Assembly: GCA_002862095.1 (NCBI GenBank)
Contig: PHSQ01000002.1
Coordinates: forward strand, 853,806-917,805
Reading direction: 5' to 3'
Source: Methylocystis sp. KS32
GTDB taxonomy: Bacteria; Pseudomonadota; Alphaproteobacteria; Rhizobiales; Beijerinckiaceae
Length of the DNA stretch: 64,000 nucleotides
The notes under the pieces were generated by a model, which made no database searches, was not told where the DNA came from, and saw nothing but the letters and a program-made list of their open reading frames with translations. A program made the translations under genes and the position numbers. Every line of letters begins with the position of its first letter. Positions within the stretch are counted from its first letter, which is position 1. Positions 10,624-20,055 of this stretch are shown in pieces.

Positions 10624-11205
10624 ATGAATACGAGATTTCTCGCCGCCCTGGCGTTCGCGACGACAGTCGGCATGGCCGGTCAGGCCTACGCCCACGGCGG
10701 CGTGAGCATCGATCAGGGCCAGTGCGTGATGAAAATCGGCCCCGATCAGATGACCTTCACGGGCTATCAACCGCTGAAGTCGCGCGAACAGTTCTGCGAC
10801 GACATCCCCGATGTCGGCCCGACCATCATCGTGCTCGACGCCCAGCAGGACGAATTGCGCGACATGAATCTGGAAATCCGCATTCTGCGCAATGTCGGCC
10901 AGAAGGACGACAACGAAAATCTCGAAGCGAACACCGAAATCTACGTGGCGCCCAAGAAGTATAAGACCGGGACGCTGAACTTCGAATATAACTTCGCCAA
11001 CAAGGGAAATTTCATCGGCCTGGTGAAGGCGCGCAGCGACGACGGCTCTAAGGAATATGTCTCGCGCTTCCCCTTCTCTGTCGGCGAAACGGCGAACAAG
11101 AATCTTCTCACCGCCCTGGTGCTCGGCGCCGCGGGCCTCGTGGCCTTCGGCCTCTTCTACAAGCACGCCTTCCTCGACAAGAAGAAGGCCCCGCCAAAGG
11201 CCTGA
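10624..11205 (+). CDS. Periplasmic protein with C-terminal membrane anchor (paralogue of the gene at 50018)
   Basis: 193 residues from the ATG at 10624, chosen because AGGGAG precedes it and a signal peptide follows at once (cleavage near AYA-HGG, residues 21-24). The mature domain carries two cysteines (QCVMKIG, FCDDIPD). A hydrophobic helix near 158-177 is followed by a Lys-rich tail, so the domain probably faces the periplasm. It shares a pattern with the protein at 50018: FCD/VCD + IGPT + LDA + ELR + IRxLR + DGSKEYV. From memory, similar proteins occur in methane and ammonia oxidisers; this is unverified. Function unknown. Confidence 0.8.
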   Translation: MNTRFLAALAFATTVGMAGQAYAHGGVSIDQGQCVMKIGPDQMTFTGYQPLKSREQFCDDIPDVGPTIIVLDAQQDELRDMNLEIRILRNVGQKDDNENLEANTEIYVAPKKYKTGTLNFEYNFANKGNFIGLVKARSDDGSKEYVSRFPFSVGETANKNLLTALVLGAAGLVAFGLFYKHAFLDKKKAPPKA

Positions 11206-11254
11206 GGGACCCGGTCGCTAAAGCGCGTTCGTTCAAATCATAGATCGAGCGCGC

Positions 11255-11348
11255 CCAAAAACCGTCGCCCACTTTTTGGGAACATGCTCTATTCACTTGA
11301 GCATGTTCCATTCCAAAAACCGTCGCCCACTTTTTGGGAACATGCTCT
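11255..11348. repeat. Two identical 36-bp near-palindromic repeats
   Basis: The 36-bp unit beginning CCAAAAACCGTCGCCCAC occurs identically at 11255-11290 and 11313-11348. Each copy folds on itself (CCAAAAA...TTTTTGG) and ends GAACATGCTCT; the 22-bp spacer contains AGCATGTTCC, the inverse of that end. The second copy touches the lolD stop codon (11347-11349). A related sequence lies at about 40627-40700. The folds could act as a bidirectional terminator between the two convergent genes. Confidence 0.75.
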
Positions 11349-12036
11349 AATCTATCTCGACAAGCTGGCCGTCGCGTAAAGTCACGCGGCGGTCCATTTG
11401 CTTCGCGAGATCGATATTATGGGTGGCGACCAGCGCCGCTAGACCGCTGCCGCGCGCAAGCCGCATGAGCGTGTCGAACACATGCTCCGCGGTGCGGGGA
11501 TCGAGATTGCCCGTCGGTTCGTCCGCGAGAAGAAGATCCGGCCCATTGGCGACCGCGCGCGCGATGGCGACGCGCTGTTGCTCCCCGCCGGAAAGCTCGC
11601 CGGGTCGATGGCCAGCGCGTGCGCCGAGATGCAAATATTCGAGCAATTGCCCCGCTCTCTCCACCGCGACGCGGCGGTCGAGCCCCGCGATGATCTGCGG
11701 CAGCGTCACATTCTCCAGCGCGGTGAACTCCGGCAGAAGATGGTGGAATTGGTATACGAAGCCAATCGTCACGCGGCGAAGACGGGTGCGCTCGTCGTCG
11801 CTCATCGTGGAGGTCGGCGCGTTGTTGATTTTGACTTCCCCCTCGTCGGGCAACTCCAGAAGCCCCGCGACGTGAAGAAGCGTCGATTTGCCGGCGCCGG
11901 AGGGCGCGATCAGCGCCACGGTCTGGCCCGCCTCCATCACGAAGCCCGCATTGACGAGAATGTCGAGGCGGGCGTCACCTTCGCGGTAATGGCGCGAGAC
12001 ACGGTTCAGTTCCAACACAGGACCGTTCATCGGCAT
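11347..12036 (-). CDS. lolD: Lipoprotein-releasing system ATP-binding protein
   Basis: 229 residues, one complete ABC ATPase: Walker [12 protein letters not shown] (~45-55), signature [14 protein letters not shown] (~147-160), Walker [13 protein letters not shown], and an H-loop THN. The LolD-type phrase [18 protein letters not shown] identifies the subfamily. The ATG overlaps the stop of the upstream permease gene by one base (TAATG), so translation is coupled. With the permease it extracts outer-membrane lipoproteins from the inner membrane. Confidence 0.92.
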   Translation of the reverse strand: MPMNGPVLELNRVSRHYREGDARLDILVNAGFVMEAGQTVALIAPSGAGKSTLLHVAGLLELPDEGEVKINNAPTSTMSDDERTRLRRVTIGFVYQFHHLLPEFTALENVTLPQIIAGLDRRVAVERAGQLLEYLHLGARAGHRPGELSGGEQQRVAIARAVANGPDLLLADEPTGNLDPRTAEHVFDTLMRLARGSGLAALVATHNIDLAKQMDRRVTLRDGQLVEID

Positions 12037-13319
12037 TACTCGCTGCGAAGCGCCTGAATGGGGTCGAGCGACGCCGCTTTCCAGGCTGGATAGATCGAGG
12101 CCAGAATGGCCAGCGTCACGGTCATCCCCACCACCAGCATGACCTCTCGCGGCTCGACGATCGAAGGCAGGCGCGACAGGAAATAGAGCTCGGCGGGAAA
12201 AAGATTGGCGTCGAGCAGCTTGTTCAAAACGAGCCGAATCGAATCGAGATTCTTGGCGAGCAACAGGCCGAGTAAAAATCCGACCAGCGCGCCCGCCGTG
12301 CCGATCGAGGCGCCGATGATGAGAAAAATGCGCAAAACCGAACCACGCGTCGCCCCCATCGTGCGCAATATCGCGATGTCCTTGGTCTTGTCCTTCACCA
12401 GCATGGTCAAGCCCGAAACGATGTTGAAGGCGGCGACGATCACGATGAGAGTCAAAATTATGAAGAGAATATTTTTTTCCACTTGGAGCGTGTCGAAGAA
12501 TGTCTTGTTCATCTGACGCCAGTCGGTGATAATGATCGGCCGCGATATGGCCTTGTCCGCCGCCATCCGGAAGGCGTCCATTTTCTCGGGATTGTCGACA
12601 AAGACCTCGATCGTGGTGACCTCGTTGTCCTTGTTGAAGAATTTCTGCGCTTCCACGAGCGGCATATAGACGAAAAGATTATCGAACTCGGACATTCCGA
12701 TCTGAAAGATCGCGACGACCGGATAGGCCTTGATGCGTGGCGTCACGCCGAAGGGGGTTTGCGCGCCCTTGGCGATCAGCAGGCTGATCTTGTCGCCCAC
12801 GCGCACGCCGAGCTTTTCGGCGAGGCGCTGACCGATCGCGACGCCGCCAGCTGTGTCGAAAGTGTCAAAAGTGCCGTCGCGCAGATTGCTGGCGACGCCG
12901 GGAAGATTGATCAGATCCTCTCCACGCACGCCCCGCACCAGCACCCCGGTCTGCCCGAATTGCGTCGAGGCGCCGGCGGCGCCTTCGACCATGGGGGCTG
13001 CGAGCGTAACGCCAGGAATTTTGGAAAGCTTGGCGGAGACATCTTCCCAATCGTTGAAAGGCGTGTCGAGCCCCTGCACGAACGCATGGCCGTTGACGCC
13101 GAGGATCTTGTCCATCAGCTCGCGATGGAAACCATTCATGACCGACATCACCACGATGAGAGTCGCGACGCCCAGCGTGATGCCAAGGAAAGAAAAGACG
13201 GCGATGACCGAGACGAAGCCACTCGACCTGCGCGCCCGGAGATAACGTAGCGCGACGATCCATTCGAACGGCGCGAACATGCGCCCCTCGCCCGAAGGCG
13301 CATGCGCGGATTCGTTCAT
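12036..13319 (-). CDS. lolC: Lipoprotein-releasing ABC transporter permease (LolC/LolE family)
   Basis: 427 residues from the ATG at 13319, preceded by GAGGGAGAA; a longer frame to 13355 that overlaps proS is possible. Topology is the FtsX/MacB type: one N-terminal helix ([24 protein letters not shown]), a large periplasmic domain (~50-280) and three C-terminal helices beginning [19 protein letters not shown]. The LolC/E signature [18 protein letters not shown] motif follows helix 1. Only one permease gene is present, which suggests a homodimeric LolF-type complex, though a second could lie elsewhere. It is flanked by proS and lolD, the usual alphaproteobacterial order. Confidence 0.9.
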   Translation of the reverse strand: MNESAHAPSGEGRMFAPFEWIVALRYLRARRSSGFVSVIAVFSFLGITLGVATLIVVMSVMNGFHRELMDKILGVNGHAFVQGLDTPFNDWEDVSAKLSKIPGVTLAAPMVEGAAGASTQFGQTGVLVRGVRGEDLINLPGVASNLRDGTFDTFDTAGGVAIGQRLAEKLGVRVGDKISLLIAKGAQTPFGVTPRIKAYPVVAIFQIGMSEFDNLFVYMPLVEAQKFFNKDNEVTTIEVFVDNPEKMDAFRMAADKAISRPIIITDWRQMNKTFFDTLQVEKNILFIILTLIVIVAAFNIVSGLTMLVKDKTKDIAILRTMGATRGSVLRIFLIIGASIGTAGALVGFLLGLLLAKNLDSIRLVLNKLLDANLFPAELYFLSRLPSIVEPREVMLVVGMTVTLAILASIYPAWKAASLDPIQALRSE

Positions 13320-13351
13320 CGAATTCTCCCTCGCCGCTCGGGCGCCTCCGG

Positions 13352-14695
13352 TCATGAGCGCGCCGCCTGAACCGAGGCGACGATACGCGCCACGGCGTCG
13401 GCGGGAGCCAGATGCTCCCGCGCGCCGTCGCGTCGGCGCTTAACCTCGACCGTTCCTTCCGCGAGGCCCTTGGGTCCGACCACCACCTGCCAAGGCAGGC
13501 CGATCAGATCGAGCGTCGCGAATTTTGCTCCCGGACGTTCGTCGCGGTCGTCGTGGAGCACGTCCAGCCCGGCGTTCTCGAACTGCTGGACCAGTTCCGC
13601 GCATACCTTGCCGGTGGCGGCGTCGCCCTGCTTCAAATCGGCCACGCCGACATGGAAGGGCGCGACCTGCTCCGGCCAGACGATGCCGTTGTCGTCGTGG
13701 CCGGCCTCGATCAGCGCGGCGACGAGCCGTGACGGACCGATGCCATAGGACCCCATCGACAATGTGATCTCCTTGCCGTCGCGACCGCTCACCACCGCGC
13801 GCATCGGCTCGGAATATTTGGTTCCGAAGTAGAAAATATGGCCGACCTCGATCCCTCGCGCGGCGACCCGAGCTTCCTCGGGCACGGCGTTATAGGCGGC
13901 TTCGTCGTGTTTCTCGCTGGTCGCGGCATAGAGGCTGGTCCATTTGCCGACGACCTCTTCCAGCGCGAGCGCGTCGTCGAAGTCGATATCCGCCGGCGGC
14001 GGCGGAAATTGCAGGAAATCCTTGTGGCAAAATACTTCGCTCTCGCCAGTGTGGGCAAGAATGATGAACTCGTGCGAGAGATTTCCGCCAATCGGTCCGG
14101 ATTCAGCCGCCATCGGTATCGCTGTTAGCCCCATTCGCGCGAAGGTGCGCAGATAGGCCACGAACATCTTGTTGTAAGAATGGCGGCCCGCCGTCGCGTC
14201 GAGGTCGAAGGAATAGGCGTCCTTCATCAAAAATTCGCGCGAGCGCATGACGCCGAAGCGCGGGCGCACCTCGTCGCGGAATTTCCACTGTATATGAAAC
14301 AGGTTAAGGGGCAGATCCTTGTAGGAGCGCACATAGGCCCGCACGATCTCGGTGATCATTTCCTCATTGGTCGGGCCAAACAGCATCTCGCGGTCATGGC
14401 GGTCGACGATGCGCAACATCTCCTTGCCATAGGCGTCGTAGCGGCCCGATTCGCGCCAAAGATCGGCCGATTGGATGGTGGGCATCAGAACCTCGACCGC
14501 CCCCGCCCGCACCTGCTCCTCGCGGATGATGGCGTTGATCTTGTTCAAAACCCGCAAGCCGAGCGGAAGCCAGGCGTAAATGCCAGCCGACTCCTGTCGG
14601 ATCAGCCCCGCCCGCAGCATCAAACGATGCGAGACGATCTCCGCCTCCTTGGGCGTTTCACGCAATATAGGGAGGAAATAGCGGGTGAGACGCAT
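13352..14695 (-). CDS. proS: Prolyl-tRNA synthetase, short alphaproteobacterial type
   Basis: 447 residues, a cytoplasmic class II synthetase. Motif 1 lies at [11 protein letters not shown], motif 2 at [25 protein letters not shown], and motif 3 at [16 protein letters not shown]. The protein goes from motif 2 to motif 3 without the ~180-residue INS editing domain of E. coli ProS, as usual in alphaproteobacteria, so mischarged Ala-tRNA-Pro would need a trans-editing factor. The C-terminal anticodon-binding domain contains [16 protein letters not shown]. It is first in the proS-lolC-lolD run. Confidence 0.96.
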   Translation of the reverse strand: MRLTRYFLPILRETPKEAEIVSHRLMLRAGLIRQESAGIYAWLPLGLRVLNKINAIIREEQVRAGAVEVLMPTIQSADLWRESGRYDAYGKEMLRIVDRHDREMLFGPTNEEMITEIVRAYVRSYKDLPLNLFHIQWKFRDEVRPRFGVMRSREFLMKDAYSFDLDATAGRHSYNKMFVAYLRTFARMGLTAIPMAAESGPIGGNLSHEFIILAHTGESEVFCHKDFLQFPPPPADIDFDDALALEEVVGKWTSLYAATSEKHDEAAYNAVPEEARVAARGIEVGHIFYFGTKYSEPMRAVVSGRDGKEITLSMGSYGIGPSRLVAALIEAGHDDNGIVWPEQVAPFHVGVADLKQGDAATGKVCAELVQQFENAGLDVLHDDRDERPGAKFATLDLIGLPWQVVVGPKGLAEGTVEVKRRRDGAREHLAPADAVARIVASVQAARS

Positions 14696-14870
14696 GGACT
14701 GTCCTTTGGGACGCCCGCGGCGGGCGGCGGGTTTTGTTGGTTTTCAAGCGAATCGGCGCGCCGCGCGAAACCTTGGGCGCGGCGCCTGTTCAAACGCACC
14801 TAGAGAGAAAAGACAAGGGAGAGATGGGAAGGAGCATCCGCAAGGGCGCGCTGCCCCGATGGCGTTACCG

Positions 14871-14924
14871 TGACAGTCCACTCGATTGACCTACAGGTGA
14901 GGCTTTCAATTAAGTGGACTGTCA
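14871..14924. repeat. 54-bp MITE-like element with 12-bp perfect inverted ends
   Basis: TGACAGTCCACT at 14871-14882 is matched exactly in inverse by AGTGGACTGTCA at 14913-14924. A related but decayed copy starts near 28945. Both copies are followed shortly by the CATTGCGAG hairpin element, so the two modules appear to travel together. It lies between the proS start and msrB and encodes nothing. Confidence 0.7.
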
Positions 14925-14934
14925 CCCTAACCCC

Positions 14935-15020
14935 TCCATCATTGCGAGAAGACGGAGCCGACGAAGCAATCCAGGGGGTTGGCGCGGCTTAAGGATTGCT
15001 TCGCTGTGCTCGCAATGACG
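14935..15020. repeat. CATTGCGAG...CTCGCAATG hairpin repeat, copy 1
   Basis: A long imperfect inverted repeat: ATTGCGAG and GAAGCAATCC on the left are matched by GGATTGCTTC and CTCGCAATGACG on the right. Further copies are at 16269, 29039, 40875, 54299 and 60821. It lies just downstream of the msrB stop and may act as a terminator. The rest of the 14696-15032 gap holds nothing else recognisable. Confidence 0.8.
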
Positions 15021-15032
15021 GGCTCTACCCCC

Positions 15033-15431
15033 TCACTCCGGGATAAAATTCAACGCCACGCCGTTGATGCAATAGCGCAGGCCGGTGGGGGGCGGGCCGT
15101 CGGAGAAGACATGGCCGAGATGCGAGCCGCATTGGCTGCAATGGACCTCGGTGCGGACCATGCCGAAGCCACTGTCCTCGCTCGTCTCCACCGCGCCGGT
15201 CAGCGGCGCGAGGAAGCTCGGCCATCCGGAGCCGCTGTCGAATTTGCGGCTCGCGACGAACAGCGGCTGGTCGCAGCCGGCGCAGGCGAACACGCCAGCG
15301 CGTTTCTCGTGGTTGAGCGCGCAGCTTCCCGGCGGCTCGGTGCCATGCCCCCGCATCACCCGATATTGCTCGGACGTAAGGCGGGCGCGCCATTCCTGCT
15401 CCGTGCGCGCGACGGGAAAGGTTTTGTTCAT
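15033..15431 (-). CDS. msrB: Peptide-methionine (R)-S-oxide reductase
   Basis: 132 residues. Zinc ligands are the pairs CAGC (~51-54) and CSQC (~97-100); the catalytic cysteine lies in GLRYCING near the C-terminus. The layout RYxxxC...GWPSF...HCSQCGSHLGHVF...RYCIN is diagnostic of MsrB. The enzyme repairs the R epimer of oxidised methionine. No signal peptide is seen, so it is cytoplasmic. The start overlaps the stop of the upstream coiled-coil gene by 2 bp (ATGA), implying one transcript. Confidence 0.95.
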   Translation of the reverse strand: MNKTFPVARTEQEWRARLTSEQYRVMRGHGTEPPGSCALNHEKRAGVFACAGCDQPLFVASRKFDSGSGWPSFLAPLTGAVETSEDSGFGMVRTEVHCSQCGSHLGHVFSDGPPPTGLRYCINGVALNFIPE

Positions 15432-15736
15432 CGGCGCGCCGCGCGGAAATTGGCGTCGAGCCGGCGCATGAAGGCGTCGAAGGAGGCGGCGGTGTCGAAG
15501 GAAACCTGCGTCAGGGCGGATTTGAGCCTGGCGAGGAGCCCGCCGCCCTCATGGTCGAGTTGGACCAGCCGCTGCTCCAGCGCTCGGCGGCGGCGCTCCA
15601 ATTGTTCGATCTCGCAGCGGTCGTCGATGCGCGCGACGCCGGAGTCGTTCTTCATTTTGTTTCGAAGGTCGAGAATGCGCGCGGCCAATAGATCGGCGCG
15701 CAGTTCGAGTCCCGGATGCAATCCCGTGCGTGGCAT
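15428..15736 (-). CDS. Small charged coiled-coil protein, function unknown
   Basis: 102 residues with no signal peptide and no recognised domain. Residues 12-70 are highly charged and heptad-like (ELRADLLAARILDLRNKM, IEQLERRRRALEQRLVQL), predicting a coiled coil. GGGGGAGAT lies just upstream of the ATG, and the stop overlaps the msrB start (ATGA), so it is probably the first gene of a two-gene operon with msrB. No function can be assigned. Confidence 0.65.
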   Translation of the reverse strand: MPRTGLHPGLELRADLLAARILDLRNKMKNDSGVARIDDRCEIEQLERRRRALEQRLVQLDHEGGGLLARLKSALTQVSFDTAASFDAFMRRLDANFRAARR

Positions 15737-15881
15737 GGCGATGATCTCCCCCAGTTCAATTTATCGCGCGCGCGGCCGGGTTCAAGCGGGCGGCGAACCA
15801 CGTGGGCCACGGCGTCTTGACGCCGTTTGCCGAAAGCTGATTCATGGGCGGATTCGGCATGTGAAAAAAAGGGACAGCGAA

Positions 15882-16229
15882 ATGACGCGCCTGATCGACC
15901 GCCGCGCTTTCGGCTTCTGCTGCGCCGGAGTTTTCATTCCGCCGAGCACGCCGCAACCGGCGCCGAAGCAGCCCGCGCTTCAGGGCGAATGGAGCCCTTC
16001 GCGCGACGCCACGGCGCAAGTCACCGTCGCGAGCTATGGGGCGGTGGGGTTTTTCTGGGGCTACGATTATTTCGAACCCCGCCGGGCGCGCTTCTCCGAC
16101 GATGGCGGGAGACTGGATTTCGCCTTCAGGGGCGGCAAGGCGACGCTGACCCGAACCGGCCCGCGAACCGCGTTGCTCGTGGTCGAAGAGGGCGGCAACA
16201 CGACCCGTCTTGAGATGCAAAGGGATTAG
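15882..16229 (+). CDS. Small, probably exported protein, function unknown
   Basis: 115 residues from the ATG at 15882, preceded by AAAGGGACAG. The N-terminus (RLIDRRAFGFCCAGVF) is weakly signal-like: twin Arg, then a short hydrophobic stretch containing CC. The body is beta-rich and aromatic (YGAVGFFWGYDYFEPRRARF, FRGGKATLTRTGPRTALLVV), like a small single-domain beta protein. No family was recognised. It diverges from the msrB pair and is followed by a repeat and putA. Confidence 0.5.
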   Translation: MTRLIDRRAFGFCCAGVFIPPSTPQPAPKQPALQGEWSPSRDATAQVTVASYGAVGFFWGYDYFEPRRARFSDDGGRLDFAFRGGKATLTRTGPRTALLVVEEGGNTTRLEMQRD

Positions 16230-16268
16230 CGGCGCAAGGAGGCGACTCAATCCGGGAGGCGGACAGCC

Positions 16269-16342
16269 GTCATTGCGAGCGGAGCGAAGCAATCCCGGGG
16301 GCTGGCGCGGCGCTGGATTGCTTCGCTATGCTCGCAATGACG
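16269..16342. repeat. CATTGCGAG hairpin repeat, copy 2
   Basis: CGTCATTGCGAGCGGAGCG on the left and CTATGCTCGCAATGACG on the right form a long stem around GAAGCAATCC/GGATTGCTTC. This compact copy is the closest to a perfect palindrome in the window. It lies in the gap before putA. Confidence 0.8.
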
Positions 16343-16497
16343 GGGTTGCGCGCCGACGCTGAAAAATTGAAATAAAACACCTAAAATCGGGCCAAAGCCG
16401 GCTTTCAAACACGGCGGAGCCCCCCTGCTTCGAGCCCCTGAGCGCCCCGCCCCGCGCCACGCTATATTAAGGCCAAGCCCTCCACCCGGGAGCCGTC

Positions 16498-19400
16498 ATG
16501 CCGCAAGATGTTCCGCCTTTCGCAGCTCCTTTCGCATTGCCGGACGAGGCGCTGGCGCAATCCTTGTTCGCCTCCCGCCCGGAGCCTGAATCCGCCGCCA
16601 GAGCTCAGGCCCTCGCCCGCGAATTTCTCGGCGCCATGCGCGCCGGGCGGGGCGCCATCGGCGGGGTCGAAGATTTTCTGCGGGAATTCTCTCTCTCCTC
16701 GCGGGAGGGGCTCGCGGTCATGGCGCTGGCGGAGTCGCTGCTGCGCGTGCCCGACGACGCCACGCTGGACAGTCTGCTGGCCGACCGGCTTTCGGCGGGG
16801 GAGTTCGAACGCCACCACGCCCATTCCGACGCTCTCCTGACCCAGGCCTGCGCCTTCGCGCTCGGCTTTTCGGCCAAGCTCATCGCGGCGGAGGAATCGC
16901 CCAGCGCCGTCGTCGCCGACCTCGCCCGCCGCATCGGCGCTCCGGCGCTGCGCACGGCGGCGCGGCCGGCCATGCGCCTCATGGGTTCGCATTTCGTCTT
17001 CGGCGAAACCGTGGAGGCGGCACTGGCGCGGGCGCGCGGACGAGGGTTTTATTCCTTCGACATGCTCGGCGAAGCCGCGCGAACGGGCAAGGACGCCGAG
17101 CGCTATTTCGAGTCATACGCCCACGCCATAGAGGCCATCGGCGCAAGTGCGTCGGCGCCCGGCGCGGGGGTTTCAGTCAAGCTTTCCGCGCTGCATCCCC
17201 GCTACGAGGCGATCTCGCGCGAACGCGTGCTGAAGGAACTGACGCCCCGTCTGCTCGAACTCGCGCGCCTCGCGAAATCCAGAGGCGTTCAACTGACCGT
17301 CGACGCCGAGGAAGCGGACCGGCTCGAACTCTCGCTCGAGGTCTTCGCCCGCGCCTTGGCGGATCATTCGCTGTCCGGCTGGGACGGCTTCGGCCTCGCG
17401 ACACAGGCTTATCAAAAGCGGGCTTTGGCCGTGATCGAACACGTCGCCGCTCTGGCCGAGGCCTGCTCGCGCCGCCTCAATCTGCGCCTCGTCAAAGGCG
17501 CCTATTGGGACAGCGAGATCAAGCGTGCGCAGGAGCGCGGCCTCGCCGATTTTCCGGTGTTCACGCGCAAGGCGATGACCGACATCAATTATCTCGCCTG
17601 CGCCAGTAGGCTTCTCGCCGCGCCGCGCATTTTTCCGCAATTCGCGACGCATAACGCGTTGACCGTCGCCTCGATCGTCGTTGAAGCAGGCGAGAGCCGG
17701 TCCTTCGAGTTTCAGCGCCTTCACGGCATGGGCGAGGCGCTGGCGCAGGCGACGCAGGACCATTTGCAAATCCCCTGGCGGGTCTATGCGCCGGTCGGGC
17801 CGCATCGCGATCTGCTCGCCTATCTGGTGCGACGGCTGATCGAAAACGGCGCCAATTCGTCATTCGTCGCGCGGGCGGCCGATCCCGCAATCGCGCCGGA
17901 AATTCTGTTCGCGGACCCCTATCGAACCATCGGTTCGCCGCGACAGGCGCGAAGCCGGCGGCTCGGCGCGCCCGCGGAAATTTATCGGCCGCTGCGGGCC
18001 AATTCAAAAGGCGTCGAGTTCGGCGACGCCGCCGCGCTCGGCGCCCTGCTCTCGGAGATCGAGGTCGCCCGCGCGCTGCGCCCGGCCGCCCTGCCCTCGC
18101 AGCCTTCGCGCCGAGAACGCCGCGCCCGCCTTTCTCCCATAAACGGCGAGGAGATCGGCGCAGCGGTCGAAAGCGACGCCGCCTCATTGGACGCGGCGAT
18201 GGCGACGGCCGCGCGCGCTTTCGAGAGTTGGAGCGCGGGCGGCGTCGAGCGCCGCGCCGCCGCGATCGAGCGCGCCGCAGATCTTATCGAGGCGCGACGC
18301 GGGCGGCTCATCGCTTTGCTGCAAAGCGAGGGCGGCAAGACTCTCGACGACGCGCTGGCGGAAGTTCGCGAGGCCGCCGACCTTTGCCGGTATTACGCCG
18401 CGCAGGCGCGCGCCCTCTGCTCGGAGATCCGCCTTCCCGGTCCCACCGGCGAATCCAACGTCCTGCGACGCGTGGGACGCGGCGTTTTCGTCTGCATTTC
18501 GCCATGGAATTTCCCGCTGGCGATTTTCACCGGCCAGATCGTCGCGGCGCTTGCGGCCGGAAACAGTGTCGTCGCCAAGCCGGCGGAGCAGACGCCGCTG
18601 ATCGCCCATGAGGCGGTCAGCCTTTTGCAAGAAGCCGGCGCGCCACTAGAGGCGCTGCAATTCGCGCCCGGCGGCGGCGACGCCGGCGCGGCGCTGGTCG
18701 AACATCCCTCCTGCGCCGGCGTGGTTTTCACCGGCTCGCTGGAAGTCGCCAAATCCATCAATCGGGCGCTGGCGCAAAAGCCCGGCCCCATCGTTCCGCT
18801 GATCGCCGAAACGGGCGGGATCAATGCGATGATCGTGGACTCCACCGCGCTGCTGGAAACGGTGGTCGACGATGTGCTGGCCTCGGCTTTTCGCTCCGCC
18901 GGACAACGCTGCTCGGCCTTGCGCCTCCTCTGCCTTCAGGAGGAAATCGCCGACGCCTGCATCGAACTCATCATGGGCGCGGCGCGCGAAATGCGTATCG
19001 GCGATCCGCGCGACGCCGCCACCCACATCGGCCCCGTGATCGACGCCGAGGCGAAGGGGCGGCTCGACGCCTATCTCGCCCGGCGCGCCGCGCAGGGGCG
19101 CGTGGTCCATGCCGTCGCCGCCCCAGTCGGAGGCTGCTTCGTCGCGCCGCATATCGTGCGCCTCGATCGCGTCGGAGATCTCGACGAGGAGGTTTTCGGC
19201 CCCGTGCTGCATTTCACCACCTGGCGCACGGGGACGTTCGACGCCTTGATCGACGAGATCGCCAAACAGGGCTATGGCCTGACCATGGGGCTCGAAACGC
19301 GAATCGGGCGACGACAGCGCGCCCTCGCCGAAAAATCTCCCGCCGGCAATATATATATTAACCGCAACATGATCGGCGCCGTGGTCGGCGCCCAGCCCTT

Positions 19401-19539
19401 CGGCGGCTTCGGTCTCTCCGGCACGGGGCCGAAAGCGGGCGGGCCCGATTATCTGCGGCGCTTTTTGCGCGAAATCACCGTGACGGTGAACACCGCCGCC
19501 GCCGGTGGCGACGCCGGACTCATGGCGATGGAGGATTGA
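16498..19539 (+). CDS. putA: Bifunctional proline dehydrogenase / glutamate-semialdehyde dehydrogenase
   Basis: 1013 residues converting proline to glutamate. A helical arm (1-~150) precedes the FAD proline-dehydrogenase barrel (~165-460), with VSVKLSALHPRYE, LTVDAEEADRLEL and LRLVKGAYWDSEIKRAQ. The NAD aldehyde-dehydrogenase part (~540-1000) has ISPWNFPLAIFTGQI, LIAETGGINAMIVD and the catalytic cysteine C805 in GQRCSA. It lacks the ribbon-helix-helix DNA-binding domain and long C-terminus of E. coli PutA (1320 aa), so it is the short, non-regulatory type. It stands alone, flanked by repeats. Confidence 0.96.
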   Translation: MPQDVPPFAAPFALPDEALAQSLFASRPEPESAARAQALAREFLGAMRAGRGAIGGVEDFLREFSLSSREGLAVMALAESLLRVPDDATLDSLLADRLSAGEFERHHAHSDALLTQACAFALGFSAKLIAAEESPSAVVADLARRIGAPALRTAARPAMRLMGSHFVFGETVEAALARARGRGFYSFDMLGEAARTGKDAERYFESYAHAIEAIGASASAPGAGVSVKLSALHPRYEAISRERVLKELTPRLLELARLAKSRGVQLTVDAEEADRLELSLEVFARALADHSLSGWDGFGLATQAYQKRALAVIEHVAALAEACSRRLNLRLVKGAYWDSEIKRAQERGLADFPVFTRKAMTDINYLACASRLLAAPRIFPQFATHNALTVASIVVEAGESRSFEFQRLHGMGEALAQATQDHLQIPWRVYAPVGPHRDLLAYLVRRLIENGANSSFVARAADPAIAPEILFADPYRTIGSPRQARSRRLGAPAEIYRPLRANSKGVEFGDAAALGALLSEIEVARALRPAALPSQPSRRERRARLSPINGEEIGAAVESDAASLDAAMATAARAFESWSAGGVERRAAAIERAADLIEARRGRLIALLQSEGGKTLDDALAEVREAADLCRYYAAQARALCSEIRLPGPTGESNVLRRVGRGVFVCISPWNFPLAIFTGQIVAALAAGNSVVAKPAEQTPLIAHEAVSLLQEAGAPLEALQFAPGGGDAGAALVEHPSCAGVVFTGSLEVAKSINRALAQKPGPIVPLIAETGGINAMIVDSTALLETVVDDVLASAFRSAGQRCSALRLLCLQEEIADACIELIMGAAREMRIGDPRDAATHIGPVIDAEAKGRLDAYLARRAAQGRVVHAVAAPVGGCFVAPHIVRLDRVGDLDEEVFGPVLHFTTWRTGTFDALIDEIAKQGYGLTMGLETRIGRRQRALAEKSPAGNIYINRNMIGAVVGAQPFGGFGLSGTGPKAGGPDYLRRFLREITVTVNTAAAGGDAGLMAMED

Positions 19540-19557
19540 TGAAGGCTGGAAGTTCGT

Positions 19558-19971
19558 TTAGGGCGCGGCGCTCGCATTGGCGCGCTCGATTTCCAGCAGC
19601 CTCCGGTCATATCCCAGGCCGCCGCGCCATTGGTCCAGTGTTTTGAAGTCGCCTTCGCCATGGCGCGGCCGGGGCTCGCCGGTAAAGACGACAAGGCCTC
19701 TCTCGGTGACGATGACGTCGCCGTCGCGCAGGGTTTCGTCGCTCATGTAACCGGTTGAACGCGCCGCCGCGGGACTTTCGGCCCTTCGCGCCCTGGCGAG
19801 GCGGCTTCGAGCCCTGGCCGCGAAGGATTCGTAATCCCGCCGCCCCTGCTCCACCCGCGCCCGCCATGCGGAGAGCCGCGCCGCGTCCGCCGCGTCAAAT
19901 TCGGTCGCGCGAACTTGCGCGGCGAGAATGGCGGCGCCGACGATAAGCGCGATGACCGAAACGCGGCTCAT
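19558..19971 (-). CDS. Small secreted protein sharing a motif with the gene at 38026
   Basis: 137 residues from the ATG at 19971 (a TTG three codons upstream is an alternative). Signal peptide MSRVSVIALIVGAAILAAQVRA, then an Arg/Ala-rich helical region (~25-75) and a conserved C-terminal block: ETLRDGDVIVTERGLVVFTG. The protein at 38026 has ATLRAGDTIVTGEGLRVYEG in the same relative place, so both belong to one uncharacterised exported family. It is convergent with putA (18 bp between stops). Confidence 0.65.
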   Translation of the reverse strand: MSRVSVIALIVGAAILAAQVRATEFDAADAARLSAWRARVEQGRRDYESFAARARSRLARARRAESPAAARSTGYMSDETLRDGDVIVTERGLVVFTGEPRPRHGEGDFKTLDQWRGGLGYDRRLLEIERANASAAP

Positions 19972-20055
19972 GCCGCTCAACGCGCATCGCGCCGGATTGG
20001 TTTCAACGGATCGCGGGCGCGGGTCGTTTTTCCGTCCCGCGGGCGCGCTCTTTCT

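Noticed and set aside
14979..15881. Long upstream extension of the small gene at 15882
   Set aside because: The extension covers antisense msrB and a hairpin repeat; the ATG at 15882 has a ribosome site and starts the plausible protein.
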